This document shows positions 1 to 7,152 of a stretch of 64,000 bases of DNA, in pieces (positions within the stretch are counted from its first letter, which is position 1; each line of letters opens with the position of its first letter). The notes under the pieces were generated by a model that was not told the origin of the DNA, did no database searches, and worked only from the letters and a program-made list of their open reading frames with translations. Origin of the DNA: Galbitalea sp036271875 (lineage in GTDB: Bacteria; Actinomycetota; Actinomycetes; Actinomycetales; Microbacteriaceae). The position numbers were made by a program, and so were the translations under genes. Location: contig DATAZU010000020.1 of the NCBI GenBank assembly GCA_036271875.1, positions 62,001 to 126,000 on the forward strand. The letters are read 5' to 3'.

Positions 1-1022
1 AACATTTTCGTCTCGTATGTGCCGATGGCCGCGTCAAGGTCGTCGTTCGCGATGATCGCGCGAGCGAGATCCGCGCCGTCGATCATCGCCAGGTTCGCAC
101 CCTCACCCGCGAACGGCGACATGAGATGTGCGGCGTCGCCGACCAGCGTGACTCCGGGCACCCGTTCCCATGTGTGGCCGATCGGAAGGGCGAAAATCGG
201 CCGTGGCCAGATCGAGTCGTCACAGTCCCGGATCAGGTCGGTGAGCTCGGGAGCCCAGTCGCTAAACTCCTGGAGGAGTGCCGCGCGAGCCGCGGGCGGA
301 TCGTTCCAGTCGACGCCAGCGGCCGTAACCCAATTCTCGGGTACGCGCATGCCGCAGCCGAGCGCGATCTGGTCGCCACCGTGTCCGCCGATGTATTTGT
401 TGTCCGACAGCGCGAAAAGACTCCCCTGACCCACTGTGGCGAGGGCCGTCGGATGCGTGGACCCTGCATCAGCCAGGCGGATTTCGACCACGGTGATGCC
501 GGTGTACGCCGGTTTCAGCGGGGTGAGCAGGGCGCGCACTTTCGACCACGCGCCGTCGGCGCCGACTACGAGATCGGCTCGCACAATGCTGCCGCCCGCG
601 AACTCGAGTTCGGTACGCATTTTCGTGCGGCGAACCGCGACCAGCTTGCTTCCCCAGACGATGGTGCCGGGCTCCAGCGAATCCACGAACAGCTGGCGCA
701 ATACCGTGCGGTCAATCTCGGGTCGGCCATTGCCGCCCTCAGGCTCCCTCTGATCGATGAAAACGTGCGCGCTCTTGTCGAGAACGCGAAGGTCCTCGCC
801 GTCGATGTGGGTGTGCTGCAGAAACTCCTCGTAGAGGCCGGCCTCTTTGAGCGCGATCTGACCGGTGTCTGTGTGGATGTCGAGCGAGCCGCCCTGCTGA
901 CGTGCCGCGGCAGATTCATCCATTTCGTAGACCGTGACGGGCAAACCATTCAATTGGAGGATTCGGGCACAGACCAGGCCGCTGAGACCGGCTCCGACGA
1001 TGGCGATGGTAGGTGTGGACAT
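1..1022 (-). CDS. TetX-like FAD-dependent monooxygenase (C-terminus beyond window edge)
   Basis: Flavoprotein hydroxylase that would use NAD(P)H, FAD and O2 on a small organic substrate. From the ATG at 1022 the protein shows the FAD Rossmann motif GAGLSG (residues 10-15), GGSLDIHTDTGQ near 44-55, GADGAWSKVR (154-163) and the second FAD motif GDAAHLMSPFAGEGAN (from 295). The GGSLDIH block, the PEIDRTVLRQL segment and the overall order recall TetX and its many environmental relatives, most of which have unknown substrates. About 340 codons are inside the window and the end is missing. It lies 62 bp downstream of a DHA2-type exporter on the same strand, so an inactivation-plus-efflux or catabolic role fits. 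Family call is firm; substrate is unknown. Confidence 0.85.
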   Translation of the reverse strand, partial: MSTPTIAIVGAGLSGLVCARILQLNGLPVTVYEMDESAAARQQGGSLDIHTDTGQIALKEAGLYEEFLQHTHIDGEDLRVLDKSAHVFIDQREPEGGNGRPEIDRTVLRQLFVDSLEPGTIVWGSKLVAVRRTKMRTELEFAGGSIVRADLVVGADGAWSKVRALLTPLKPAYTGITVVEIRLADAGSTHPTALATVGQGSLFALSDNKYIGGHGGDQIALGCGMRVPENWVTAAGVDWNDPPAARAALLQEFSDWAPELTDLIRDCDDSIWPRPIFALPIGHTWERVPGVTLVGDAAHLMSPFAGEGANLAMIDGADLARAIIANDDLDAAIGTYETKM

Positions 1023-1046
1023 AGCGCCAGCATGCGCCCCGGTCGA

Positions 1047-1072
1047 TGTCATTGCGCTGTCACGCGCTGTCA
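1047..1072. promoter_or_regulatory. Three helically phased TGTCA repeats
   Basis: TGTCA occurs at 1047, 1058 and 1068, i.e. at 11- and 10-bp steps (TGACA on the coding strand of the downstream gene). The repeats fill most of the 62-bp gap between the exporter stop and the TetX-like start. Repeats one helical turn apart are a common layout for activator binding. No matching regulator is proven. Confidence 0.35.
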
Positions 1073-1084
1073 GCGTGCCGGCTC

Positions 1085-2770
1085 CTAGCGCTCGGTGTGC
1101 ACGTAGCGGCCGCCGCGCGACCATGACGCAACGGCCGCGATGAGACAGATGACCGCCGAAAACAGGAACGCCTCGGTTAGCCCCGCGTGGAACGGCGCCG
1201 AGATCAGGTTAGAGAAGAAGGAGTGCCCGGTGAGCGCATCCCGATTCGCGGACGACAGCTGCCCGAGCGCGCTCTTCCCGATGAGCGACTGGATGGGGTT
1301 GTAGCCGAGGAACGCCGCGAACAGGATCGACACCGGCGGTTCGCTTCCGACGTGTTGGGCCAACGTGTGTGAAACCCCGTGCGCCGTGAGTCCGTTGACG
1401 AGAGTCGTCGACAGGGTGCTGGACAGCCCGGCGATCATGAGCGAGAAGAAAATCCCGATTGAGAGTACCTGCGCCGAGTTCTGCAGGGTGGAGTTCATCC
1501 CACCGCCCGCTCCGCGGTCGCGCGCCGGCAGGCTGTTCATGATCGCCGCCCGGTTGGGCGCCGCGAAAGCGCCCATCGAGATACCGACGAACAACAGGAT
1601 GAATGCAAACGCCCAGTAGCTGAAGTCGATCGGCAACGACAGGAGCAGCACAAAGCAGATCGCGGTCGCGACCATCCCGCCCGTGGAGAAGTAGCGCGCT
1701 CCAACCTTGTCGGACAAGTATCCGGACACCGGACCGGCAATGAGAAACCCGACGGTGAGCGGCAGCATGTAGATGCCAGCCCAGAGCGGAGTCTCCTCGA
1801 ACGAGTACCCGTGCTCCGGCAACCAGATCCCCTGGAGCCAGATGATGAGCATGAACATGAGACCGCCGCGCGCGAGTGCCGAGAGGAATGTCGAAAGCGT
1901 TCCGAACGTGAACGCCCGAATCCGGAACAGCGGCAGGCGGAACATGGGAGCTTTCACGCGCAACTCGATGATCGCAAAGACGATGAGACAGGCAATGCCG
2001 CACCCGAGCAGCGTAAGCACCTGGGCGCTGGCCCATCCGGTCGGCTGTCCATCCGCCGGTTCGATGCCATAGGTGATGCCGATCATCACGAGAATCAGGC
2101 CGACTGCGAACGTGATGTTGCCGGCCCAGTCGATCCTGCCCGGATTGCGCTGGCCCTGGTCGCGCAGCTTCAGGTACGCCCAGATCGTGCCGAACAACCC
2201 GAACGGGACCGAAACGAGAAACACGAGTCTCCAGTCGATCGCGCCGAGCACTCCGCCCAGGATGAGGCCGATGAATGATCCGCTGATACCGGCGATGTTG
2301 TTGATGCCAAGCGCCAAACCGCGCTGGTTCGACGGGAAGGCATCCGTGAGTATCGCCGCGGAGTTCGCGACCAGGAAGGCCGCGCCAATGCCCTGGAAGA
2401 TCCGTCCGATGATGAGCCACCACGCACCGGGCGCCCCGGTAAACGGATCCAGCGTCAGGACGAGCGATGCGACGGTGTACACAACAAATCCGAGGTTGTA
2501 CATCTTCACCCGGCCGAACATGTCGCCGAGTCGACCGAGGCTCACGACCAGAACGCTCGACACGATGAGGAAGCCGAGGATCATCCAGAGCAGGTAGAAC
2601 GTGTTGCCAGGCTCGAGCGGGTTGAGCTTGATGCCGCGGAAGATGTCGGGCATGGCGATGAGCATGATCGACGAGTCGATGGTCGCGAGCAGCACCCCAA
2701 TCGTGGTGTTCGACAGGACGAGCCACTTGTAGCGCGGTGAGACCCCGATTCGGTCCGGCGCGAGGATCAC
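1085..2770 (-). CDS. MFS transporter, DHA2-type (14 TM) efflux protein
   Basis: Proton-driven drug/metabolite exporter of the DHA2 branch, 561 residues, the usual size for 14-helix members. The N-terminal half shows the family motif A region (SLGRLGDMFGRVKMYNLGF), IGRIFQGIGAA (motif B type) and SGSFIGLILGGVLGAIDWR (motif C, antiporter-like). Hydrophobic segments run to about residue 555. The start is GTG at 2770, overlapping the stop of the preceding hydrolase gene as GTGA, so the two are translationally coupled. Order on the minus strand is MarR, hydrolase, this exporter, TetX-like monooxygenase, consistent with one detoxification or catabolic operon. Cargo cannot be read from the sequence. 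Confidence 0.9.
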   Translation of the reverse strand: MILAPDRIGVSPRYKWLVLSNTTIGVLLATIDSSIMLIAMPDIFRGIKLNPLEPGNTFYLLWMILGFLIVSSVLVVSLGRLGDMFGRVKMYNLGFVVYTVASLVLTLDPFTGAPGAWWLIIGRIFQGIGAAFLVANSAAILTDAFPSNQRGLALGINNIAGISGSFIGLILGGVLGAIDWRLVFLVSVPFGLFGTIWAYLKLRDQGQRNPGRIDWAGNITFAVGLILVMIGITYGIEPADGQPTGWASAQVLTLLGCGIACLIVFAIIELRVKAPMFRLPLFRIRAFTFGTLSTFLSALARGGLMFMLIIWLQGIWLPEHGYSFEETPLWAGIYMLPLTVGFLIAGPVSGYLSDKVGARYFSTGGMVATAICFVLLLSLPIDFSYWAFAFILLFVGISMGAFAAPNRAAIMNSLPARDRGAGGGMNSTLQNSAQVLSIGIFFSLMIAGLSSTLSTTLVNGLTAHGVSHTLAQHVGSEPPVSILFAAFLGYNPIQSLIGKSALGQLSSANRDALTGHSFFSNLISAPFHAGLTEAFLFSAVICLIAAVASWSRGGRYVHTER

Positions 2771-3357
2771 GCCACGCCGGTCCCTGAGCTCGTCGAAGGG
2801 CGCGGCAGCAGAGCAAGAATCTCCCCGGTCGTGCCGGTTTCACCGATGCGTGGGAAGACGTTCGTGATGACGTGGTCGTGTACCTCGACACTTCTGTCGG
2901 TCATCGCATCCGTAGCGAGCGTCACGTTGTAGCCATTCTCGTGTGCGTGGCGGGCCGTTGATTCGACGCCGGCGCTGGTTGCAATTCCGCAGATGACGAC
3001 CTGCGTCACGCCCTGCGCATTGAGGTAGTCGTTCAGGTCGGTGCCGGTGAATGCGCCCCAGGTGCGCTTGGTCACCAGATGATCGGTCGTCGCCTGGTGC
3101 AACTCCGGCACGATGCCGAGCGGATCGTCGATGCCGACCCCGAAGGCACCGCGCGGCGGCAGCTCGTTGCGACCGGGCGCTCCGCCGGCCGCGTTCACAA
3201 GCACAACGGGAAGTCCGTTCGCGCGGAACGCGTCAGCCAGTTTGGCGGCGTTCGCCACTACCTCCGTGTTCGGATGCGCGGTCGGGATGGTCATGATCGC
3301 GTTCTGCAGGTCGACGATGATGAGCGCGGTTGCTGGATCGAGCGTGGTGACGGTCAC
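2767..3357 (-). CDS. Cysteine-hydrolase/isochorismatase-fold protein with Gly at the nucleophile position
   Basis: Rossmann-like hydrolase of 196 residues, the normal length. Two of the three catalytic positions are clear: Asp16 in IIVDLQN and Lys97 in VTKRTWGAF. The nucleophile motif, normally xGxxTxxCVxxT, reads CGIATSAGVEST here, so the catalytic Cys is Gly130; Cys123 is the non-catalytic one upstream. Gly at this place is known from true isochorismatases (EntB, PhzD) and in a group of uncharacterised actinobacterial relatives, so an amidase mechanism is unlikely. Starts at GTG 3357, 11 bp after the MarR stop, and overlaps the exporter start. The C-terminus (RPSTSSGTGVA) is encoded by a dispersed repeat. 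Confidence 0.85.
   Translation of the reverse strand: MTVTTLDPATALIIVDLQNAIMTIPTAHPNTEVVANAAKLADAFRANGLPVVLVNAAGGAPGRNELPPRGAFGVGIDDPLGIVPELHQATTDHLVTKRTWGAFTGTDLNDYLNAQGVTQVVICGIATSAGVESTARHAHENGYNVTLATDAMTDRSVEVHDHVITNVFPRIGETGTTGEILALLPRPSTSSGTGVA
2778..2800. repeat. Copy of a widespread dispersed repeat inside a gene 3' end
   Basis: The stretch contains GGTCCCTGAGCTCGTCGAAG (reverse strand CTTCGACGAGCTCAGGGACC). From memory this is a variant of a short repeat scattered through many actinobacterial and proteobacterial genomes, recognisable by its translations such as PSTSSGTG. Here it encodes the last residues of the hydrolase. Only this copy was noticed in the window. Confidence 0.5.
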
Positions 3358-3368
3358 GGGGGTTCTCT

Positions 3369-3833
3369 CTAGGAATCGATGAGTTTGCCGAGCACAGCGA
3401 AGCCCCTGGCGAGGTCACGTTGCTCCTGCGGGGTGAGGTTTGCCTGGATGGCGGAAAACAGCCACCCTTCGCGCGCGGTGCGATTCGCCGAGAATCGTTG
3501 GATCGCCATCGGGCTGAGCGAAAGGATGGTGCGCCTTCCGTCCGTGGCATCCGGTGTGCCGACGATGTATCCGGCAACTTCGAGGGTGGCAACGGTCGCG
3601 CCCATAGACTGCGGGCGAACGCCCTCGGCCTGCGCGAGTTCGGTCACGGTGGTCGGACCGAGTTTCTCGAGCTGACCAAGAGCGGATGCCTGCGACGGCG
3701 TAATCTCGGCGGCTCCGCCCTCTTCGCGCAGTCGCCGCTTGAGCTTTCCGAAACCAATTCGGATCTCTGCGGCCAGAGCGAGGGCGTCAACCGTGGCAGT
3801 CACGGTGTCTGTCACGCTTCGGCTGGGGCTCAC
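3369..3833 (-). CDS. MarR-family transcriptional regulator
   Basis: Winged-helix repressor of 154 residues from the GTG at 3833, a typical MarR length. The HTH region is ITPSQASALGQLEKLGPTTVTELAQAEGV followed by the recognition helix RPQSMGATVATLEVAGYI and a basic wing with the family DATDGRRTILSLS signature. A longer upstream reading frame exists, but it would run through the palindromic operator just upstream, so the GTG start is preferred. It is first in a minus-strand run with the hydrolase, exporter and TetX-like monooxygenase and probably controls them and itself through the inverted repeat at 3850-3883. Confidence 0.85.
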   Translation of the reverse strand: MSPSRSVTDTVTATVDALALAAEIRIGFGKLKRRLREEGGAAEITPSQASALGQLEKLGPTTVTELAQAEGVRPQSMGATVATLEVAGYIVGTPDATDGRRTILSLSPMAIQRFSANRTAREGWLFSAIQANLTPQEQRDLARGFAVLGKLIDS

Positions 3834-3849
3834 AACCCGACCGTAACAC

Positions 3850-3883
3850 TTAGGAAGGCTAACTACAAAGTTTGCCTTCCTAA
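3850..3883. promoter_or_regulatory. Long inverted repeat, probable MarR (or lost TetR) operator
   Basis: Perfect 10-bp arms TTAGGAAGGC (3850-3859) and GCCTTCCTAA (3874-3883) flank a 14-bp centre that itself contains AACT...AGTT. The repeat begins 17 bp upstream of the MarR GTG and its right arm overlaps the stop of a TetR remnant. Position and symmetry make it an operator. It could belong to the MarR next to it or to the ancestral TetR that is now broken. Confidence 0.6.
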
Positions 3884-4290
3884 ATAGTCGGAGCGTCCAA
3901 TACGAGAGCGATAAGGGCCATCGTCGTCGGCACCAGCTCGGTGGGATCGGCGGACAGGGCGGACGCGTACAGGCCCTCGTAGACAACGAACAACTGGCGT
4001 CCGAGCCTTTCCGAGTCACGCGAACCACCCGTATCGGTGCAGTGTGCCGCCGCGAGATCCTCGAACGCGTGAAGAAGCCACGCCTTGGCCGCGGCCGCGC
4101 GTACCCGCTCGGGGGAGGCCGGCTCCGGAAACTCCGCGAGGGCAATCTGCCACGGGCATCCGCGAACGCCCGGCGAGGCGAGCCAGTCAACGAGGGACCC
4201 GAATACCGCGACAATCTGATCGCGCGCCAGGGGACCGGCGGATGCGGTTGCTTCCGCGAATTGGTGTCGGCCTGCTCGGCCGTCGTCCAA
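3880..4290 (-). pseudogene. TetR-family regulator remnant (ligand-binding C-terminal part only)
   Basis: The readable part (about 110-136 residues) matches the C-terminal domain of TetR regulators: DQIVAVFGSLVDWLASPG, RGCPWQIALAEFPEP, then AWLLHAFEDLAAA and a closing QLFVVYEGLYASA helix. The N-terminal DNA-binding HTH that should precede it is absent; upstream sequence turns at about 4265-4290 into the 3' end of an SDR gene on the other strand. A 5' truncation by deletion is the simplest reading. A short expressed protein without DNA binding cannot be excluded. Confidence 0.7.
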
Positions 4291-4394
4291 GCCTCGCGGA
4301 TGTCGCGCGCGTTGCCACGTTCCTGGCGTCGGACTGGGCGCCGACGATGACGGCGACCGAGGTCAACATCACCGGCGGCGCCGTCATCGACTAG
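4287..4394 (+). pseudogene. 3' end of a short-chain dehydrogenase/reductase gene (remnant)
   Basis: The last 35 codons before TAG 4392-4394 read as the conserved C-terminus of an SDR: LADVARVATFLASDWAPTMT and then ATEVNITGGAVID. No Rossmann N-terminus or YxxxK segment lies upstream; instead the sequence runs into the TetR remnant on the opposite strand. The two remnants face each other and share one junction, as left by a deletion that removed most of a divergent or convergent tetR/SDR pair. Confidence 0.7.
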
Positions 4395-4412
4395 ATCCAA
4401 CGGGAGTATGGC

Positions 4413-4910
4413 CTATCTGCCCGCGAGCTCCTCGTATGCCGGCGTCAGTTCCCGCCACCGGTCGTGCCAGTTCGAAACACCGTGGCCAGCCAGATGCGCG
4501 CCGAGGTCCTCGAGGTGGGCCTGCCAGCCTGAGCCGTGCCCGACGTACTCGGAGAGCGGGAGTCCGCGCTCTTCGACGACGAGCCGAGTGCCCGCGCCCT
4601 CCGGCGTCAGCGTTGCTTCCATGATTGTTTCGCCCTCGTCATCCGAAGCCGTCACCACCAGATTGTGCGGCGCCGCGCAGACATCAACTCGGAGCCTTCC
4701 ATCCCAGCCGCTCGCGAACTGGGCACCGAAGGTCTTGCCGATGCTCGTGTCACCGTCGACGGTAACGAGCCATCGAGCCAGGCGGTCGGGCTCGCTGATT
4801 GCTGACCACAGGTCGTGGATGTCGGTGGGATAGACATCCTCGAGGTGGACAACCCCGCGGCCGTCTTCGGTTCGAAGTGTTCCGAGGATCCTGGTGCTCG
4901 TGTCGCTCAT
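4413..4910 (-). CDS. SRPBCC (AHSA1/START-like) domain protein
   Basis: Single-domain helix-grip protein of 165 residues. It begins with a strand ending in VVHLEDVYPTDIHDLWSAIS, continues with the typical EPDRLARWL helix and GWDGRLRVDVCAAPHNLVV strands, and closes with a long amphipathic helix (GSGWQAHLEDLGAHLAG). These proteins bind hydrophobic ligands or act as Aha1-like activators. Its ATG overlaps the stop of the ArsR gene (ATGA), the very common ArsR-SRPBCC two-gene operon of actinobacteria in which the ArsR represses the pair. Ligand unknown. Confidence 0.85.
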   Translation of the reverse strand: MSDTSTRILGTLRTEDGRGVVHLEDVYPTDIHDLWSAISEPDRLARWLVTVDGDTSIGKTFGAQFASGWDGRLRVDVCAAPHNLVVTASDDEGETIMEATLTPEGAGTRLVVEERGLPLSEYVGHGSGWQAHLEDLGAHLAGHGVSNWHDRWRELTPAYEELAGR

Positions 4911-5251
4911 GATGCTTCCGTTTCGGTCTGTGTGGTGGCGCGCCCGCGTTTACCGCGGGCGACTTCGGTGTGGAGCGCATCCAGCCGGTTGGTCCAGATC
5001 GCGCGGTAGGGTTCCAGCCACTCGTCGAGCTCGATGAGTGGCTGGGTGCGAAGCGAATACACGCGCCGCTGGGCGTCGCTGCGCACGTCGACGAGACCGG
5101 CCTCGCGCAGAACGCGAAGGTGGCGGGAAACGCCTGGTCGTGCGATCGGCAGGAGTTCGGCGAGTTCGTTCACGGTTGCCGGCCCATTGCTCAGCGCGGT
5201 CAACACGGTGCGACGACTTCCGTCGGAGATTGCGTGCAGCACATTGTCCAT
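4907..5251 (-). CDS. ArsR-family transcriptional repressor
   Basis: Winged-helix repressor, 114 residues from ATG 5251. HTH region: AISDGSRRTVLTALSNGPAT, VNELAELLPIARPGVSRHLR, then the wing ending in VYSLRTQPLIELDEWL. No metal-binding ELCVC-type cysteines are present, so it belongs to the non-metal group often paired with SRPBCC genes. A TTG at 5287 would extend it by 12 residues but would cover the palindrome at 5261-5276, so the ATG is chosen. Co-transcribed with the SRPBCC gene by a 4-bp overlap. Confidence 0.85.
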   Translation of the reverse strand: MDNVLHAISDGSRRTVLTALSNGPATVNELAELLPIARPGVSRHLRVLREAGLVDVRSDAQRRVYSLRTQPLIELDEWLEPYRAIWTNRLDALHTEVARGKRGRATTQTETEAS

Positions 5252-5260
5252 GCACAGAGT

Positions 5261-5276
5261 GTACCCAGTGGGGTAC
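5261..5276. promoter_or_regulatory. GTACCC-N4-GGGTAC palindrome, probable ArsR operator
   Basis: Perfect 6-bp arms GTACCC (5261-5266) and GGGTAC (5271-5276), directly followed by another GTAC and, 8 bp further, GGTAC. It sits 10 bp upstream of the chosen ArsR ATG, the expected place for autoregulation. Confidence 0.55.
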
Positions 5277-5321
5277 GTACCCGTCAAGGTACACAGCGGG
5301 GCCTATCGCGGCGAGCCCTCG

Positions 5322-5996
5322 CTAGAAGCTGACCGCGCCTCGCGCGCGGTGCCCTACCGCGATCGACTCCCCCGAAACCGCTGCTCGGGGTGAGATCAGA
5401 AACGTGACGAGATCGGCGATCTGTTCCGGTGAGGACTCGCCGCCCCTGCCCGGTACGACCTCGGTGGCGGGATGCTCGGAAACAATGCCCGGGCTCACGG
5501 TGGTTACCGTGACGCCGGTGCCGGCGAGTTCATCCGCGAGGTTCTTCGCTGCGATGATCAGTGCGGCATTCCGGATTGAGCCGGCGATGTTCCCGGTGAC
5601 GAATGCGTTCTGCCCGCTGACTCCGACGATACGTCCGAATCCTGCCTCGCGCATGATGGGGATCACAGCACTCGCGACTCGAAGGAAGGTGAGGGTCTTC
5701 CCATCGAAGGCTTCCGCGACCTGCGCAGGGTCACCGTTTTTCGACGGGTCGAGGGTTCGAGCGCTCGGAGCGGCCGCAATGACGACGGCATCCAGTCGGC
5801 CGTGCACGCGGAGGATTTGCTGGACGGCCGCACGTACCGAGTCGTCGTCGCGAGCATCCATGACGATGCCATCGCCGCTGCGCGACGCGATGACGACGGT
5901 CGCTCCCTCGTCACTCGCCTGGTGTGCGACGGCCGATCCGATCAGGCCGGTGCCCCCGACGACGAGCACGACACGATTCTTTAGCTGGAGGTCCAT
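5322..5996 (-). CDS. SDR-fold protein lacking the YxxxK catalytic motif
   Basis: Rossmann-fold protein of 224 residues from ATG 5996. The cofactor motif GGTGLIG is at residues 14-20, followed by VVIASRSGDGIVMDA and a DAVVIAAA strand. The region that should hold Ser and YxxxK reads GRIVGVSGQNAFVTGNIAGS then IRNAALIIAAKNLADEL: Ser is plausible, but the Tyr and Lys positions align with Gly and Asn. A similar RNAAL block is known in a divergent group of actinobacterial SDRs without demonstrated function. It may bind NAD(P) without classical reductase chemistry. Divergent from the DUF7882 gene across about 100 bp. Confidence 0.75.
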   Translation of the reverse strand: MDLQLKNRVVLVVGGTGLIGSAVAHQASDEGATVVIASRSGDGIVMDARDDDSVRAAVQQILRVHGRLDAVVIAAAPSARTLDPSKNGDPAQVAEAFDGKTLTFLRVASAVIPIMREAGFGRIVGVSGQNAFVTGNIAGSIRNAALIIAAKNLADELAGTGVTVTTVSPGIVSEHPATEVVPGRGGESSPEQIADLVTFLISPRAAVSGESIAVGHRARGAVSF

Positions 5997-6098
5997 GGCT
6001 TCCACGTTAGTAATTTCCGCCGCCGCGCGGGTCCCAACCGACGTAGGCTCACAGGGGAACGGTGCGGACTCGCCCCGCTGAGCGAGGAGTCGCACGCC

Positions 6099-6431
6099 AT
6101 GGGTTCACTGATCTACGGGCCGACCGGGACCAAGGTCGAGATCGACGACCGGGCGCTCGCGCACCTGAAGGTCGTCATCCTGACGAAACTCCGCCGCGGT
6201 GAGGGCGTCTCGTTCTCCTGGGAGAAGGGCACGGAGCAGGGCAGCGGTCGAGCCACGATATGGCTCCATCCGGCCATCGGTCTCGAGTTCCAGTTCGACG
6301 GCAGTCGTCCAGCATCGCTCAACAAGTTGTGGCTCGAGGAACTGATGACGTCGGCCAACAGCAGCGGAGGCCTCCACGTCCTGCCGGAGCACGACCGAAC
6401 CAAGTCCAACGAAGTGCCGACCATCTACTGA
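6099..6431 (+). CDS. Small conserved protein, DUF7882-like
   Basis: 110 residues starting MGSLIYGPTGTKVEIDDRAL and continuing with HLKVVILTKLRRGEGVSFSW. Many Microbacteriaceae carry several such genes; they are often misnamed ATP-dependent DNA ligase but are far too short and lack the ligase KxDG motif. Function unknown. ATG 6099 has a good ribosome binding site (GAGGAG). It is a useful taxonomic marker for the window. No operon partner is obvious; the next gene starts 72 bp later. Confidence 0.75.
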   Translation: MGSLIYGPTGTKVEIDDRALAHLKVVILTKLRRGEGVSFSWEKGTEQGSGRATIWLHPAIGLEFQFDGSRPASLNKLWLEELMTSANSSGGLHVLPEHDRTKSNEVPTIY

Positions 6432-6503
6432 TCCGCTCTTCGTGCCCACGGGCGAGTTCGCAACGCCTTGCGCAAAGTCAGCTGAGAGCTCGACAGTTGA
6501 ATT

Positions 6504-7034
6504 GTGACGAATGCAGAATCGGGGATTCCTCGATCGAGGGCGCTCGACGCTGATGCAGCGGATGGGCGAGATGAAACCCCAAGTGAGCGCTACGACCGGA
6601 ATTGGTCGGAGATTCTCCAGGAGTTTCGGGTCACGCAGACGGGGACACAGATCATCAGCGGGTTTCTGCTCACGGTCGCATTCCAACAGCGCTTCGCGAC
6701 CCTCGCTGAATATCAGACCGTGATTTACGTGATCCTGGTGATCCTGGCGGCGATGACCACCGCGGTCGGACTGGCGCCGGTCAGCCTGCACCGCGTCTTG
6801 TTTCGCCGGCACGAGAAGCAGCAGATCGTCGGGATCGGCAACGCGCTGCTCGTCATGGATCTCGTGCTGGTCTCGCTGCTCACCGGCGGAGTCGCCCTCT
6901 TCATTCTGGATTTCGTTGCGGACCTTACGGTCGGGGTCGTTGCCGGGTCGGCGATGTTTGTCCTGCTCATCCTGCTGCTGGTTCTGCTGCCGCGGATTGC
7001 GAGGCGCGTACGAGCTCGGCCACCGGGGGAATGA
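6504..7034 (+). CDS. Four-TM membrane protein, DUF6328-like
   Basis: 176 residues from GTG 6504. A soluble acidic N-terminus ends in ERYDRNWSEILQEFRVTQTG, typical of DUF6328. Hydrophobic stretches follow at about 50-65 (weak), 75-100 (VIYVILVILAAMTTAVGLAP), 110-135 and 140-162, and the tail is arginine-rich (RIARRVRARPPGE), positive-inside. Function unknown. Adjacent to the DUF7882 gene on the same strand, but with a 72-bp gap. Confidence 0.7.
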   Translation: MTNAESGIPRSRALDADAADGRDETPSERYDRNWSEILQEFRVTQTGTQIISGFLLTVAFQQRFATLAEYQTVIYVILVILAAMTTAVGLAPVSLHRVLFRRHEKQQIVGIGNALLVMDLVLVSLLTGGVALFILDFVADLTVGVVAGSAMFVLLILLLVLLPRIARRVRARPPGE

Positions 7035-7071
7035 CGGTCACCGCGCTACCAGCAGAACTGACGACCGGCTG

Positions 7072-7087
7072 GCTCGATGAATCGAGC
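7072..7087. terminator. Small hairpin between convergent genes
   Basis: GCTCGAT-GA-ATCGAGC (arms 7072-7078 and 7081-7087) lies in the 118-bp gap between the DUF6328-like gene and the convergent sugar operon. No T-run follows. A weak terminator candidate only. Confidence 0.3.
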
Positions 7088-7152
7088 GATCACGTAGGCG
7101 TCCGCGCGCACACGCTATTGTGCGAAAGCCCCAGAGGCAAAGAAGGGCGTGA

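Noticed and set aside
3850..3868. IdeR/DtxR iron box resemblance (TTAGGAAGGCTAACTA)
   Set aside because: Only the first half resembles TTAGGTTAGGCTAACCTAA and the spacing is wrong; the longer TTAGGAAGGC dyad explains the symmetry better, and no iron genes are nearby.
6099..6431. ATP-dependent DNA ligase label often given to this protein type
   Set aside because: 110 residues without the KxDG nucleotidyltransferase motif; it cannot be a ligase.
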